Shown here: positions 23,932 through 32,661 of the stretch, piece by piece
How the letters are laid out: each line of letters begins with the position of its first letter
Position numbering within the stretch: position 1 is the stretch's first letter
Assembly (NCBI GenBank): GCA_015055625.1
Contig: SVHU01000019.1
Coordinates: forward strand, 1-46,528
From: Clostridiales bacterium
GTDB taxonomy: Bacteria; Bacillota; Clostridia; Christensenellales; Pumilibacteraceae
Reading direction: 5' to 3'
Length of the DNA stretch: 46,528 nucleotides
Position numbers and translations under genes: made by a program
The notes under the pieces: model-generated
Seen by the model: only the letters and a program-made list of their open reading frames with translations
Told to the model about the DNA's origin: nothing
Databases searched by the model: none

Positions 23932-24858
23932 TTACAATAACTTTCCTAAACGGTTCATCATATCGGTTTTGTGTTCAAGTAGTGAGTGGGCGTATCGGTT
24001 AAGGGTAACGGTGGCGTTTTTATGGCCGAGAAGTTCAGACAGCGTTTTAACGTCCATACCACACTCTAACGCGCGGGTAGCAAAGGTGTGGCGTAGAGAG
24101 TGAAAGCCTTTATGCGCAATACCTAATTTTTTTAACATTAGTTCAAACGTTCGCTGATAAGAGCGCACAAAAACAGGCTTACCCTTATCACTTATAACGT
24201 ACTCGCAATCAGTCCGTTTTTTAAGGTTTTTCAAATACGGCAATATTTGCTTAGGCAACGGTATTACACGGTGAGAATGGGATGTTTTTGGGCTATCGAT
24301 CATCCTGACATATTTACCGTTCACAATGCCATCGTAACACGTTTTAGAAATGGATAAAAGCCTTGTGGAAAAATCGATATCACTCCACTTTAGTGCAAGC
24401 AATTCGCCGACACGTAAGCCCGTATACAAGCACAAAACCACTCCGAACATCTTATCTTTCTTGTGATTTAACGCATAATTTTCCAGCCTTTTTTGCTCTG
24501 ACACAGAAAAGCAATCCACCTGTTTTTCCTTAGATTTCGGGCGCTTGATTTTGTTTGCAACGTAGTCGTTGGTTATCCCTGTAAGGTATGCAGTTTTCAG
24601 CGAATTTTGCAATACAGAAATTATCGTATTAATAAAGTTTGGAGCAAGCCCCGCGCCTGTTTTCATATTGCCCTCATAAAGCAATCTCGTAATAAATTTT
24701 TGCAACTCCATTACCGACAGCGCGGACGTTTCGTACTCCCCCAGCGCAGGAATTATATGTAAAGTACACACCTGCTGATACCTTTCGTACGTACGCTTTT
24801 TGCAAGAGGGCTTGATAAAGCTTTCTAACCATTCGTTGAGCCAAGTTTCGTAATTCAT
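23932..24858 (-). CDS. Tyrosine recombinase (phage integrase family)
   Basis: 308 residues. An N-terminal SAM-like core-binding domain (about 1-95) precedes the catalytic domain. The active residues are visible: Arg in TGLRVGELLAL, Lys region at SPKTSHSHRVIPL, His-x-x-Arg in HSLRHTFATR, the second His in LLGHKN and the Tyr in LNRYAHS. The arm-binding domain of larger integrases is lacking. No excisionase or other phage gene is present, so it is either a remnant or the mover of the small island with the radical SAM genes. Its base composition is nearer the chromosome than the radical SAM gene. The start is by similarity; TAAAGGAG precedes it. Confidence 0.93.
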   Translation of the reverse strand: MNYETWLNEWLESFIKPSCKKRTYERYQQVCTLHIIPALGEYETSALSVMELQKFITRLLYEGNMKTGAGLAPNFINTIISVLQNSLKTAYLTGITNDYVANKIKRPKSKEKQVDCFSVSEQKRLENYALNHKKDKMFGVVLCLYTGLRVGELLALKWSDIDFSTRLLSISKTCYDGIVNGKYVRMIDSPKTSHSHRVIPLPKQILPYLKNLKKRTDCEYVISDKGKPVFVRSYQRTFELMLKKLGIAHKGFHSLRHTFATRALECGMDVKTLSELLGHKNATVTLNRYAHSLLEHKTDMMNRLGKLL

Positions 24859-24959
24859 AAGTTTTACTCCTTTATAAAAAAATTTTTGCTTAAGTAATTT
24901 AAGTATATCTTACTTATGCAAAACGGTTGGAATAAAACCTGTTTATATTCAGATTATAA

Positions 24960-24997
24960 AACAACACCCCAAAGATTTACCTTTGAGGTGTTGTTAT
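24960..24997 (-). terminator. Terminator of the surface protein gene
   Basis: AACAACACC(C)CAAAG pairs with CTTTGAGGTGTTGTT around ATTTAC, 23 bases after the stop of the minus-strand gene. Confidence 0.85.
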
Positions 24998-25019
24998 TCT
25001 TAAATGTTTTCAAATACTC

Positions 25020-27188
25020 TTAAACTGCAGGAGTAATATTGATTAATTTATCAAGAACTTCTGCGTCTGCCTTGCCGTTCCAGGTATTGTTTTCTAACTT
25101 GATAGTGCAAGCGTTAGACGACTTTGCAAGCTCGCCGTCAGCATCGCCGTCAGATACGATAGTATTGTTAGTAATAGCAATGGTTGCGCTGTCAACAGTT
25201 ACAAAACGGAATACTCTATCTCCAGTTCCATTTACCTTGTTGCCGTCAAACACTACGTTTCCGCTAACAATTCCGGTCTGCATAACATTGAAATCGATGT
25301 TTGTGAAAGTACAGCCGGTAACACTTACGTTTTCGGTATTTTCGAGCATGATTGCCGTTGTGGTTCCACCGTCCGTAACACCTGTAAACGTACAATTCTT
25401 AATTACAAGATTAGTAAGCTTTTCGGTTTTATCGTTCTGAAGAACACAAGCGTCGTTTATAAAGTCGCAATCTTCAACCGTTACGTTTGCCATGCTCTTG
25501 GTAGATAACGACAAGCTCTGAGCAAAAGTAACGTTCTTGAATGTCAAACCGTCGATAACGATATTGTTATCAACAGACCATCCGTTGATAGCAAAGCCAT
25601 TGATAACAGCGCCTTCTTCTCCGATAATAGTAACGTTTTTAGCTACGTAATTTGAGGGATTTATAAACGAAAGACCATCGTATGTACCAGCCTTTAAGGT
25701 TACGACTAAACCATTTGCATACTTAGCGTCTTTCAACATCGCAACAAGCTCGTCAGTAGTAGCAACTTCATAAGGTCCAACAGTCCATGTATCGCCGTCT
25801 TTTACTGCAGTATATCCGTCAGCTACCCACTTAGTAGGATCGAACTTGAATGTTCCGCCAGTAATAATTACCTTTCCTTCATTTTCGCCATTCGAATCAC
25901 TCGCAGTAAGAATACCATCGGTATATCCTTTTCTAGTAGATGCAACGCCAAAGTTTCCGCCTTTTACGTAAACGGTTGTGCCTGCTCCAGCATAGATATA
26001 AGCACGCTTTTGATTTAGCGTGGAGCTAAACGAGAAATCACCGCCGTTGATAGTAATTTCAGAACCTGCGCCTTCCGTATAGAAGTTATAACGTCCGGAA
26101 GTGGAAGTAGAATTAATTTCTACCTTTCCGCTGTTAAAAATAACCTTAGCGCCGTCAGCAGCTCCAACACCGCCACCGGCAGAAACAATTTCTACGTTGT
26201 TATACTCAGTTACCGCATTATTTAAAGAAATGTTCGAATAAGAAGCGGGGGATCCTGCGTTAATGGTAACGTCATTAAGAGTAGCGTTACCGGTAGTTTC
26301 AAGACCTCTGCCCTCAACCTCGATAACACCGTCGTTGATTTCCAAATTTCCGGTATTAGTTACGGTAGCTTGAATGGTTCCTTCGTTAACTTCCAAGTTT
26401 CCTTCGTTATTTACAGGTTCGGTAACCACGTTATTATTAAGGTTAAGAGTAACGTCAACGTCTTTTTCAACGTTTACCTCACGGTTAAAGTCTTCGGTCA
26501 AGTTTACGGTACCACCCACTCCGAATATTGCTTCGTTAACAGAAGCGTCTTCGTCATAATCGGGACTAAAACTGTCGCTTTCGTAAGACATCTGCGTTGC
26601 AATTACTTTTACAGAGAAGGTAGATCCGATTGAAAGATCTTGGTATTCGTTACCTGCTTCTTCTCTCATTTTAAGAAGGATAGTTACAACTACGTCATCA
26701 CCAGCCACAAGCTCGCCTTTTGCTACGTAATCGCCTTGTAACACATCGTCAAGCGTTCCTACAACCGTAGATATTGCGTTACGTCCGCTAAGCTGAACTG
26801 CAGGATCTGCAAAGTATACGTCAATTACATCAGCAAGCTCAGAAACTTCTCCATTAGCCTCAATTCTTACTTCATACTTAAACGATAACGAACCTGCGTT
26901 TGCAATCTTAACGTGTTTAGCGTCGGTATAACCGGGCTCCCAATTGTCATAGTCGAAAATTGCAACCTTGGAAGCATCCTTCCATTCCGTATCGTCTGCC
27001 AAAGGATCTGCCGTTGCGCTTGCCCAATACATTTCCGCATCCAACGTTCCTGCTTTAATAACGTTTTTAGAACTTGTAACGGAATCGGTAAACCATGCAA
27101 AGGTTGTTCCTGCAAACATTGACAAACATGCAACAATCGATACAAGTGCCATAACGAGAGCTGTTTTAATACTTTTCTTTTTTGCCAT
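25020..27188 (-). CDS. SipW-type signal peptide surface protein with beta-helix body
   Basis: 722 residues. The N-terminus (MAKKKSIKTALVMALVSIV, then FAGTTFAWFTDSVTSSKNVI) has the hallmark of TasA/CalY-type proteins cleaved by SipW. Residues 30-195 resemble the TasA jelly-roll (DAEMYWA, FDYDNWEPGYTD, KIANAGSLSFKYEV). After a linker come many short Asn/Thr/Gly-rich repeats of right-handed beta-helix type (for example VEVNEG/LEINDG, VTVEDCDF, LVIKNCTF, VSVTGCTF). No LPXTG anchor or transmembrane end. It probably forms extracellular fibres or binds a polysaccharide. No sipW gene is nearby; the lepB in this window is P-type. Highly expressed by its promoter. Confidence 0.85.
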   Translation of the reverse strand: MAKKKSIKTALVMALVSIVACLSMFAGTTFAWFTDSVTSSKNVIKAGTLDAEMYWASATADPLADDTEWKDASKVAIFDYDNWEPGYTDAKHVKIANAGSLSFKYEVRIEANGEVSELADVIDVYFADPAVQLSGRNAISTVVGTLDDVLQGDYVAKGELVAGDDVVVTILLKMREEAGNEYQDLSIGSTFSVKVIATQMSYESDSFSPDYDEDASVNEAIFGVGGTVNLTEDFNREVNVEKDVDVTLNLNNNVVTEPVNNEGNLEVNEGTIQATVTNTGNLEINDGVIEVEGRGLETTGNATLNDVTINAGSPASYSNISLNNAVTEYNNVEIVSAGGGVGAADGAKVIFNSGKVEINSTSTSGRYNFYTEGAGSEITINGGDFSFSSTLNQKRAYIYAGAGTTVYVKGGNFGVASTRKGYTDGILTASDSNGENEGKVIITGGTFKFDPTKWVADGYTAVKDGDTWTVGPYEVATTDELVAMLKDAKYANGLVVTLKAGTYDGLSFINPSNYVAKNVTIIGEEGAVINGFAINGWSVDNNIVIDGLTFKNVTFAQSLSLSTKSMANVTVEDCDFINDACVLQNDKTEKLTNLVIKNCTFTGVTDGGTTTAIMLENTENVSVTGCTFTNIDFNVMQTGIVSGNVVFDGNKVNGTGDRVFRFVTVDSATIAITNNTIVSDGDADGELAKSSNACTIKLENNTWNGKADAEVLDKLINITPAV

Positions 27189-27216
27189 TTGTCTTTCTCC
27201 TTTTTTTAACTCAGTT

Positions 27217-27241
27217 GTATAGATTATTTTAATCTATATAC
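27217..27241 (-). promoter_or_regulatory. Leader hairpin before the surface protein gene
   Basis: GTATATAGATT pairs with AATCTATAC around a short AT loop, between the promoter and the ribosome binding site. It may stabilise the mRNA 5' end. Confidence 0.5.
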
Positions 27242-27254
27242 ATCTAGTGGTAAC

Positions 27255-27283
27255 ATTATAACATTACTTATAAAAGCTGTCAA
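27255..27283 (-). promoter_or_regulatory. Consensus promoter for the surface protein
   Basis: TTGACA (27283-27278), exactly 17 bases, TATAAT (27260-27255): a perfect consensus on the minus strand. The rest of 27284-27416 shows nothing further. Confidence 0.85.
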
Positions 27284-27416
27284 GTATTTTACAAAAAACT
27301 TTAATTTATATGCGTAACATATCAAAGTAAGTAAATAGTCATAGCAAACAACTATTATTTTGTTTATCTAATAGTATAATCGATGAATTTTTTGTGCAAA
27401 ATATTACCCAAACAAC

Positions 27417-27454
27417 AAAACAGTAGATAGATACGATTATCAGTCTACTGTTTT
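27417..27454 (-). terminator. Terminator of the glycyl radical enzyme gene
   Basis: AAAACAGTAGA and TCTACTGTTTT pair around a 16-base loop, 43 bases past the stop of the minus-strand gene. Confidence 0.75.
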
Positions 27455-27497
27455 TATTATATTATTAACTTTAGGATTAAGTTATCTTTTTCTTTAA

Positions 27498-29480
27498 TTA
27501 ATATTCCGTTCTATCGATAACGGTTTGCTGAAGCTCTGGTGAAAGGCGAACGAAATACTCGCTATAACCACCTATTCTTACTGCAAGTGACTTGTATTCT
27601 TCAGGTTTTTGTTGAGCTTTTAGCATTTCTTCCTTAGATAAACAAGTTACCTGAAGTTGCATTCCTCCCTTTTCGAAAAATCCTAGCGTAAGTGGTTTTA
27701 GCACCGTGGGCAAATTCTTTCTCGATATTCTAATATTAACTATCGGCGTTCCTATAATCCTATAAAGTGGAAGCGAAGCAACGGAATTTAGTAGCGCAGT
27801 ACTACCCTTGTTATCGTTGCCGTGTATTGCGCCCAAGCAATCGCAAAGCGGATCTCCGTATGCTCTTCCATCGGGTGTTGCAGGAATACCTTTACCTGCA
27901 TCCACATAAGTTACAAATTGATTGGACACGGGGTAAAATTCGCCCCTTGGATAGCACTTTCTTTGCTTGAACGCGTCAATTAAATCATTCATAAATTGCG
28001 CGCCTAAACTATCCACGATATCATTATTATTTCCAAACGACGGACACTTCTTAGCTTTTGCCAAAAACTCGGGATTTCGCTCGTCCATTTTGCTTATAAA
28101 CTCATTCGCATTATATTGTTTTTGCTCAAAAATTAGGGTACGTATGACGCTAAGCGAGTCAATAACGTTAATTGTTCCCGCCATATTTATCTCGCTCCAA
28201 ACGTATCTAGTTCCACCCTGATTAAAGTCTAGTTGATTGTCTATACAATCATCCACAAGCAACGTTCTAATAAGCATCGGTCTATTTATCGCGCGAGTAC
28301 GTCTATGATTATTCAATCTAACCAAAACGTACGCGATTTCGCTATACAAATAATTTATGAAACCGTTATAAAACTCATCGTAAGATTGGTGCTTGTCTAG
28401 ATTTGCGCGCATATAGTTAGAAAAAATAAGTGCTACGTTTATACCAGCATCGTCAGAGCCAACAGCCGACAAGCCTTCGAACATTGTTTCGGTACACCCA
28501 CCAAATGCTAAACGCTTAATATCTTCGATAGGCACGGATGGCATAGTATCTTTTAGCGACTTCATATATAACTCATAATTATAAAGCGACGGCTGACCGT
28601 TTCCCGTAGCTATCGAACTAATTACTTCTTCCCACATCCAAGACGGCATATCTTTTGTAATCAAAAGCTGAAGGTTTGGACGGCGAATGTTATGAACGGC
28701 GCGAAGGCACGCTCTTGTTATCTCGTTGTATTCCGGTCCAAGCGTTCCCGACCATGAATTGTTGTCGTCTACGTTTTTGAAAAAGTCTTTAAGTAAAGGA
28801 ACTATATCTTCTCCCTTATAGTACGGCAAAAGGTTTTTATCCAACGGTCCTATATCGTCGCAACCGTCCACGTAAAAAATAAAGTTTTGCGATACCATTG
28901 CTTCGTACGTATTTGTGGGAGTTTCGTATGGCATTTTCGTAAGCGCGTCAATTAGTTTTTGGGGCGCGTTTTGAGTTTTCAAATACTCTAAGCATCGCGA
29001 ATGATAAATTTTTATCGCTTCTAAAGTTATTTGCAAACTCTCCTTAAAATCGCCGTCAGGCAGTGCATCAACTCTCTTTATATATCCGTTTAAGCCATCT
29101 TTGAAAATTCTAGAATAGTTTAGGAAAGTATGGGTAAATCCGTGTCCACCCACACAATGAAGAGTATCGGAAAAATTTTCTACTTTGCCTAATTCGTCTA
29201 CAATTAGCTTGTAAGCCTGCTCGCTTTTTTGTCTAAGAACGTTCGCTCTTGTAATCTCTACTGCGCGAGTGTACTGTGGACGTATGCAATAATCATTGAT
29301 ATCATACGAGTTTTCCCCACTAGGATATAACAATCCACCGTTGTACTTAGGAAGTTTTGTCTGTTCGAAAAATCTCTTTAGCGCAAGCGCGTACCTAATC
29401 GATTGCGACGCGTTTTCACGCTCGAAAAGACCTGCTCCAAACGGCTCGTTTATAGATATAAACAAATCATAATTATTCAT
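27498..29480 (-). CDS. Glycyl radical enzyme of the pyruvate formate-lyase family
   Basis: 660 residues, shorter than pyruvate formate-lyase (about 760) or diol dehydratases (about 790). The catalytic cysteine lies in FGGCTETMFEG (Cys329, Glu331), with a single Cys rather than the Cys-Cys of true PFL. The C-terminal radical motif is RIGGYSEYFVRL with the radical glycine at 638, followed by QQTVIDRTEY. So both halves of the catalytic apparatus are present. The substrate is unknown; a sugar-derived diol or C-C lyase substrate fits the neighbours. No radical SAM activase is within the window beside it. It is divergent from an AraC regulator that probably controls it. GAGGGGATT precedes the ATG. 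Confidence 0.9.
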   Translation of the reverse strand: MNNYDLFISINEPFGAGLFERENASQSIRYALALKRFFEQTKLPKYNGGLLYPSGENSYDINDYCIRPQYTRAVEITRANVLRQKSEQAYKLIVDELGKVENFSDTLHCVGGHGFTHTFLNYSRIFKDGLNGYIKRVDALPDGDFKESLQITLEAIKIYHSRCLEYLKTQNAPQKLIDALTKMPYETPTNTYEAMVSQNFIFYVDGCDDIGPLDKNLLPYYKGEDIVPLLKDFFKNVDDNNSWSGTLGPEYNEITRACLRAVHNIRRPNLQLLITKDMPSWMWEEVISSIATGNGQPSLYNYELYMKSLKDTMPSVPIEDIKRLAFGGCTETMFEGLSAVGSDDAGINVALIFSNYMRANLDKHQSYDEFYNGFINYLYSEIAYVLVRLNNHRRTRAINRPMLIRTLLVDDCIDNQLDFNQGGTRYVWSEINMAGTINVIDSLSVIRTLIFEQKQYNANEFISKMDERNPEFLAKAKKCPSFGNNNDIVDSLGAQFMNDLIDAFKQRKCYPRGEFYPVSNQFVTYVDAGKGIPATPDGRAYGDPLCDCLGAIHGNDNKGSTALLNSVASLPLYRIIGTPIVNIRISRKNLPTVLKPLTLGFFEKGGMQLQVTCLSKEEMLKAQQKPEEYKSLAVRIGGYSEYFVRLSPELQQTVIDRTEY

Positions 29481-29549
29481 AATCCCCTCACCATCGTTTA
29501 ATTATGCATACTACGTTATAATATTAGCATATCAACCATAATTAAGATA

Positions 29550-29579
29550 TTGACAAATAATAATTATATATGGTAAAAT
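29550..29579 (+). promoter_or_regulatory. Promoter for the AraC regulator at 29598
   Basis: TTGACA (29550-29555), 18 bases, TAAAAT (29574-29579). The shared 117-bp gap with the glycyl radical enzyme gene shows no clear minus-strand -35, which suits regulation by the AraC protein. Confidence 0.65.
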
Positions 29580-29597
29580 CATAACAAAGGAGTTTTT

Positions 29598-30386
29598 ATG
29601 AACAACACAATTTCTCTTCAACACGTTCCACTTATCAACTCAATATGGTTCTCTTCCGACACTAGAGTTACTCATTATGGACCAACAAGGCGTAATTCGT
29701 ATCTTATACATTACGTCTTATCCGGCAAAGGCTATTTTAACGGAAACGAAGTAAAAGCAGGGCAAGGCTTTTTAATTCGTCCAAACGATTTAGAGCATTA
29801 TTACCCCGACGAAAAAGATCCGTGGAAGTTTCTTTGGGTTATTTCTAAAGACGATAATATGGAATACTTTTTTGCACAGCACACCGCCAATCCTAAAACG
29901 CAAATTTTTACTTTTAAGAACGCTTACGCGCTAGAAAACGTTATTACTATTCTTGCATCGTCTAAAAACGTTCTAAAATACAACACAACTCACCTTACCG
30001 AATACTTTTTATGCATTTATAACAACTGCATTTATCCCACAACTCAACAAAACGAACCAAACAGTAAGGTATACGTCAAATATGCATTAAATTATATCCA
30101 TTCCAACTTACACGTTCCCATCACAATAAAATCCTTATGCGAAAAAATAGACGTATCTCAACCGTATTTATATAACATTTTCAAGCAAGAAACAGGGCTT
30201 TCGCCAAAGCAATATATAACTAATCACAAAATAAAAATGGCTGAAAAATTACTCGTAGAAACCAGTCTTACAATTAGCCAAATAGCATTTCAGGTAGGTT
30301 TTTACGACGTGCTAGAATTTTCAAAATTTTTCAAAAACGTAACGTCGCTTTCCCCATCTGATTTTAGAAAAAACACGCTAAAATAA
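29598..30386 (+). CDS. AraC-family transcription regulator
   Basis: 262 residues. The N-terminal cupin sensor (about 25-85) has SYLIHYVLSGKGYFNGNEVKAG and FLIRPNDLEHYYPD. The C-terminal AraC HTH pair covers about 165-262: LCEKIDVSQPYLYNIFKQETG and ISQIAFQVGFYDVLEFSKFFK, ending SPSDFRK. It is divergent from the glycyl radical enzyme gene and 59 bases ahead of the MFS transporter, so it most likely senses the imported sugar and controls both. AAAGGAG precedes the ATG. Confidence 0.93.
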   Translation: MNNTISLQHVPLINSIWFSSDTRVTHYGPTRRNSYLIHYVLSGKGYFNGNEVKAGQGFLIRPNDLEHYYPDEKDPWKFLWVISKDDNMEYFFAQHTANPKTQIFTFKNAYALENVITILASSKNVLKYNTTHLTEYFLCIYNNCIYPTTQQNEPNSKVYVKYALNYIHSNLHVPITIKSLCEKIDVSQPYLYNIFKQETGLSPKQYITNHKIKMAEKLLVETSLTISQIAFQVGFYDVLEFSKFFKNVTSLSPSDFRKNTLK

Positions 30387-30415
30387 TTGCTTTTAGTTTT
30401 ATTATGTACTATAAT
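30387..30415 (+). promoter_or_regulatory. Promoter for the MFS transporter
   Basis: TTGCTT (30387-30392), 17 bases, TATAAT (30410-30415), starting immediately after the AraC stop codon. Confidence 0.55.
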
Positions 30416-30445
30416 ATTTCAAGCTAAGACTTTTCGGAGGTTATT

Positions 30446-31714
30446 ATGGCTAACGAATACACCAGAACTAAATATGCTTGCTATATGACCAATATTACAA
30501 TGGCGATAGTGGGAAATTTTCCACCCGTACTCTTTCTTACGTTTAGAAATATGTTCGGCATTTCGTATACATTATTAGGATTATTGGTGCTAATCAACTT
30601 CTGCACACAGCTTATTATCGACCTAATATTCTCGTTTTTCTCGCACAAATTCAACATTGCAAAAACGGTAAAAATAACACCGTTTATAGGTGCAGTGGGA
30701 CTTGTAACGTTTGCACTTCTTCCCTTTGCAATGCAAGGTTATGAATATATCGCACTTATTATAGGAACGCTAATATTCTCCGCTTCCTGTGGTCTTGCGG
30801 AAGTTTTGATAAGTCCAACAATTGCGGCAATACCCTCTAAAAATCCCGAACGAGATATGAGCGCGCTTCATTCTGTTTACGCTTGGGGTTCTGCCGTGGT
30901 TATTGTTGTCACAACGCTTTTCATTCTCTTTATCGGGGGACAATTTTGGTACATTCTCACACTTGCTTTCGCGTTAGTTCCCTTCACCTCCTTTATACTC
31001 TTTATGGGCGCAAAGGTTCCAGTTATGGAAACACCTAAAAAGATGTCGGGCGTATTTGAGCTTTTGAAAAACAAATCGTTATGGCTGTGCGTATTCGCAA
31101 TCTTTTTGGGAGGCGCGAGCGAATGTACTATGGCTCAATGGAGTTCTAGCTACATCGAACAGGCTCTTTACATTCCAAAAGTTTGGGGAGATATTTGCGG
31201 AGTAGCAATGTTTGGCGTAATGCTAGGTCTTGGCAGAACGCTTTATGCTAAGTTTGGTAAAAACATTAGTAAGGTGTTATTTGCTTGTACCACAGGCGCT
31301 ACGGTTTGTTATCTTGTTTGCGTAATAGTTCCTGTTCCTATTATCGGTCTTATTGCATGCGCACTTACCGGTTTTTGCACTTCTATGCTCTGGCCAGGAA
31401 GTTTGATAGTTGCCGAGCATAAGGTTCCGTCTGGCGGAGTTTTTATATTTGCTATGATGGCGGCTGGCGGAGATTTAGGCGCGTCCATTGGACCTCAGCT
31501 TGTAGGCGTTGTAACCGACTCTATCATCGCGTCACCTTTCGCTACCGAGCTTGCCTCAGCTCTTTCCATTTCGGTAGAAGCTCTAGGAATGAAAGCAGGC
31601 TTGCTTATTGGATCTCTATTCCCAATTATAGGAATTATTATCTTTGGAATAATCTTGCGTTCTTATAAAAAAGAGAAACAAAACGGTCAGTGTTTAGAGG
31701 TTAAAGAAGCTTAA
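30446..31714 (+). CDS. MFS transporter, FucP-like sugar permease
   Basis: 422 residues with about 12 membrane helices in two halves joined by a cytoplasmic loop (KVPVMETPKKMSGVFELLKN, about 190-210). ASCGLAEVLISPTIAAIP and the second-half WPGSLIVAEHKVPSGG resemble the FucP/glucose-galactose branch of the major facilitator family. It likely imports a sugar or glycoside together with protons. The adjoining AraC regulator and glycyl radical enzyme suggest the substrate is fermented by that pathway. GGAGG precedes the ATG. Confidence 0.9.
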   Translation: MANEYTRTKYACYMTNITMAIVGNFPPVLFLTFRNMFGISYTLLGLLVLINFCTQLIIDLIFSFFSHKFNIAKTVKITPFIGAVGLVTFALLPFAMQGYEYIALIIGTLIFSASCGLAEVLISPTIAAIPSKNPERDMSALHSVYAWGSAVVIVVTTLFILFIGGQFWYILTLAFALVPFTSFILFMGAKVPVMETPKKMSGVFELLKNKSLWLCVFAIFLGGASECTMAQWSSSYIEQALYIPKVWGDICGVAMFGVMLGLGRTLYAKFGKNISKVLFACTTGATVCYLVCVIVPVPIIGLIACALTGFCTSMLWPGSLIVAEHKVPSGGVFIFAMMAAGGDLGASIGPQLVGVVTDSIIASPFATELASALSISVEALGMKAGLLIGSLFPIIGIIIFGIILRSYKKEKQNGQCLEVKEA

Positions 31715-31773
31715 AAATACGGTTTTACAGCAAACGTATCCTGATTTTTGCTACAATTTATTATTTATTTCAC

Positions 31774-31802
31774 TTGACAACAATACTAAAATTTGTTATT
31801 AT
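31774..31802 (+). promoter_or_regulatory. Promoter for pnuC
   Basis: TTGACA (31774-31779), 17 bases, TATTAT (31797-31802); start expected near 31809, 111 bases before the ATG. Confidence 0.7.
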
Positions 31803-31808
31803 ACTAAA

Positions 31809-31914
31809 AAAATATAACTGCCACCGGGTAGTAAAAAAGCATTCGCTTTGCGTAATCGTTAGGTCTTTGAAGATACGCAAAAACAGCGGATGCTTAATTT
31901 TTTTAACGCGGAGA
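31809..31914 (+). promoter_or_regulatory. pnuC leader with intrinsic terminator: candidate attenuator or riboswitch
   Basis: The leader begins with a small hairpin (ACTGCC-ACCG-GGTAGT, 31817-31832) and an A6 run, then a long hairpin: AAGCATTCGCT (31837-31847) with AGCGGATGCTT (31885-31895) and, stacked inside, TTGCGTA (31848-31854) with TACGCAA (31874-31880). Seven Ts follow at 31898-31904, just before the ribosome binding site. Such a terminator within a leader is the classic regulated layout. The sequence does not show the conserved cores of TPP, FMN or preQ1-I aptamers. Regulation by an NAD-related metabolite would fit PnuC (inference). Confidence 0.6.
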
Positions 31915-31919
31915 AAAAC

Positions 31920-32609
31920 ATGATTAAAAATCCTTTTAAAAAATTGAACAAGTTTGAACTGGGCTTGTGGATATTCTCGCTCATATTGGTGTCAGTTTCG
32001 TTTATCGTGGTCGAACAAAAAGACGTACTGTCACTGATTGCTTCACTAATCGGAGTTACCGCGCTAATATTTGTAGCAAAAGGCATGGTAATCGGGCAAA
32101 TACTTACGGTGATATTTGCAGTATTTTACGGAATTATTTCTTTCTTTTTTGCTTACTACGGCGAAATGATAACATATCTTCTTATGAGCGCACCTATCGC
32201 TATTCTTGCAACAATCGAGTGGATTAAAAACCCATACAAAAAAACGGAAACGGTGGCAATAAAAAAACTTACGGCGAAAGACGTTATGATTATGGTTATT
32301 CTTTGCGCAATAGTAACGGTTGCGTTCTACTTTATCCTAAAAGCGTTTAATACTGCAAACCTTATCTTTTCCACAATCTCGGTAACCACCAGCTTTTTTG
32401 CGTGTTATCTGACCTATCTTCGCTCGCCTTACTATGCTCTTGCGTATGCATGTAACGATATAGTTCTTATCGTTTTGTGGGTGCTTGCAACTATTGAAAG
32501 TATAGCGTACCTGCCGATGATCGTGTGCTTTACCGCATTTTTACTCAACGACCTTTACGGATTTTTTAATTGGTCGAAAATGCAAAAAACTCAAAGCAAA
32601 AATATGTAA
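31920..32609 (+). CDS. pnuC: PnuC-family nicotinamide riboside (vitamin) transporter
   Basis: 229 residues, seven or eight membrane helices with short loops. PnuC proteins move nicotinamide riboside, and relatives move thiamine or riboflavin, by facilitated diffusion. IGVTALIFVAKGMVIGQILT and the later YLTYLRSPYYALAYACNDIV with WVLATIES match the family's substrate helices. The start at 31920 follows GGAGAAAAAC; an upstream in-frame ATG at 31890 lies within the terminator stem and is unlikely. It is the only gene of its unit. Confidence 0.9.
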   Translation: MIKNPFKKLNKFELGLWIFSLILVSVSFIVVEQKDVLSLIASLIGVTALIFVAKGMVIGQILTVIFAVFYGIISFFFAYYGEMITYLLMSAPIAILATIEWIKNPYKKTETVAIKKLTAKDVMIMVILCAIVTVAFYFILKAFNTANLIFSTISVTTSFFACYLTYLRSPYYALAYACNDIVLIVLWVLATIESIAYLPMIVCFTAFLLNDLYGFFNWSKMQKTQSKNM

Positions 32610-32613
32610 AATA

Positions 32614-32646
32614 ACAAAAAACTCCGACACGTATCGGAGTTTTTAT
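32614..32646 (+). terminator. Terminator of pnuC
   Basis: AAAAACTCCGA and TCGGAGTTTTT form a perfect 11-bp stem; A/T tracts on both sides let it also end the minus-strand SDR gene. Confidence 0.87.
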
Positions 32647-32661
32647 ATCTTTTCTAAAACG

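Noticed and set aside
21702..24858. tRNA-Arg 3' end as attachment site of an integrated element
   Set aside because: No second copy of the tRNA end is visible beyond the recombinase; the GTGCACC in its terminator is too short to count.
31809..31914. pnuC leader as TPP, FMN or preQ1-I riboswitch
   Set aside because: The conserved core strings of these classes are not present and the first hairpin loop is only four bases.
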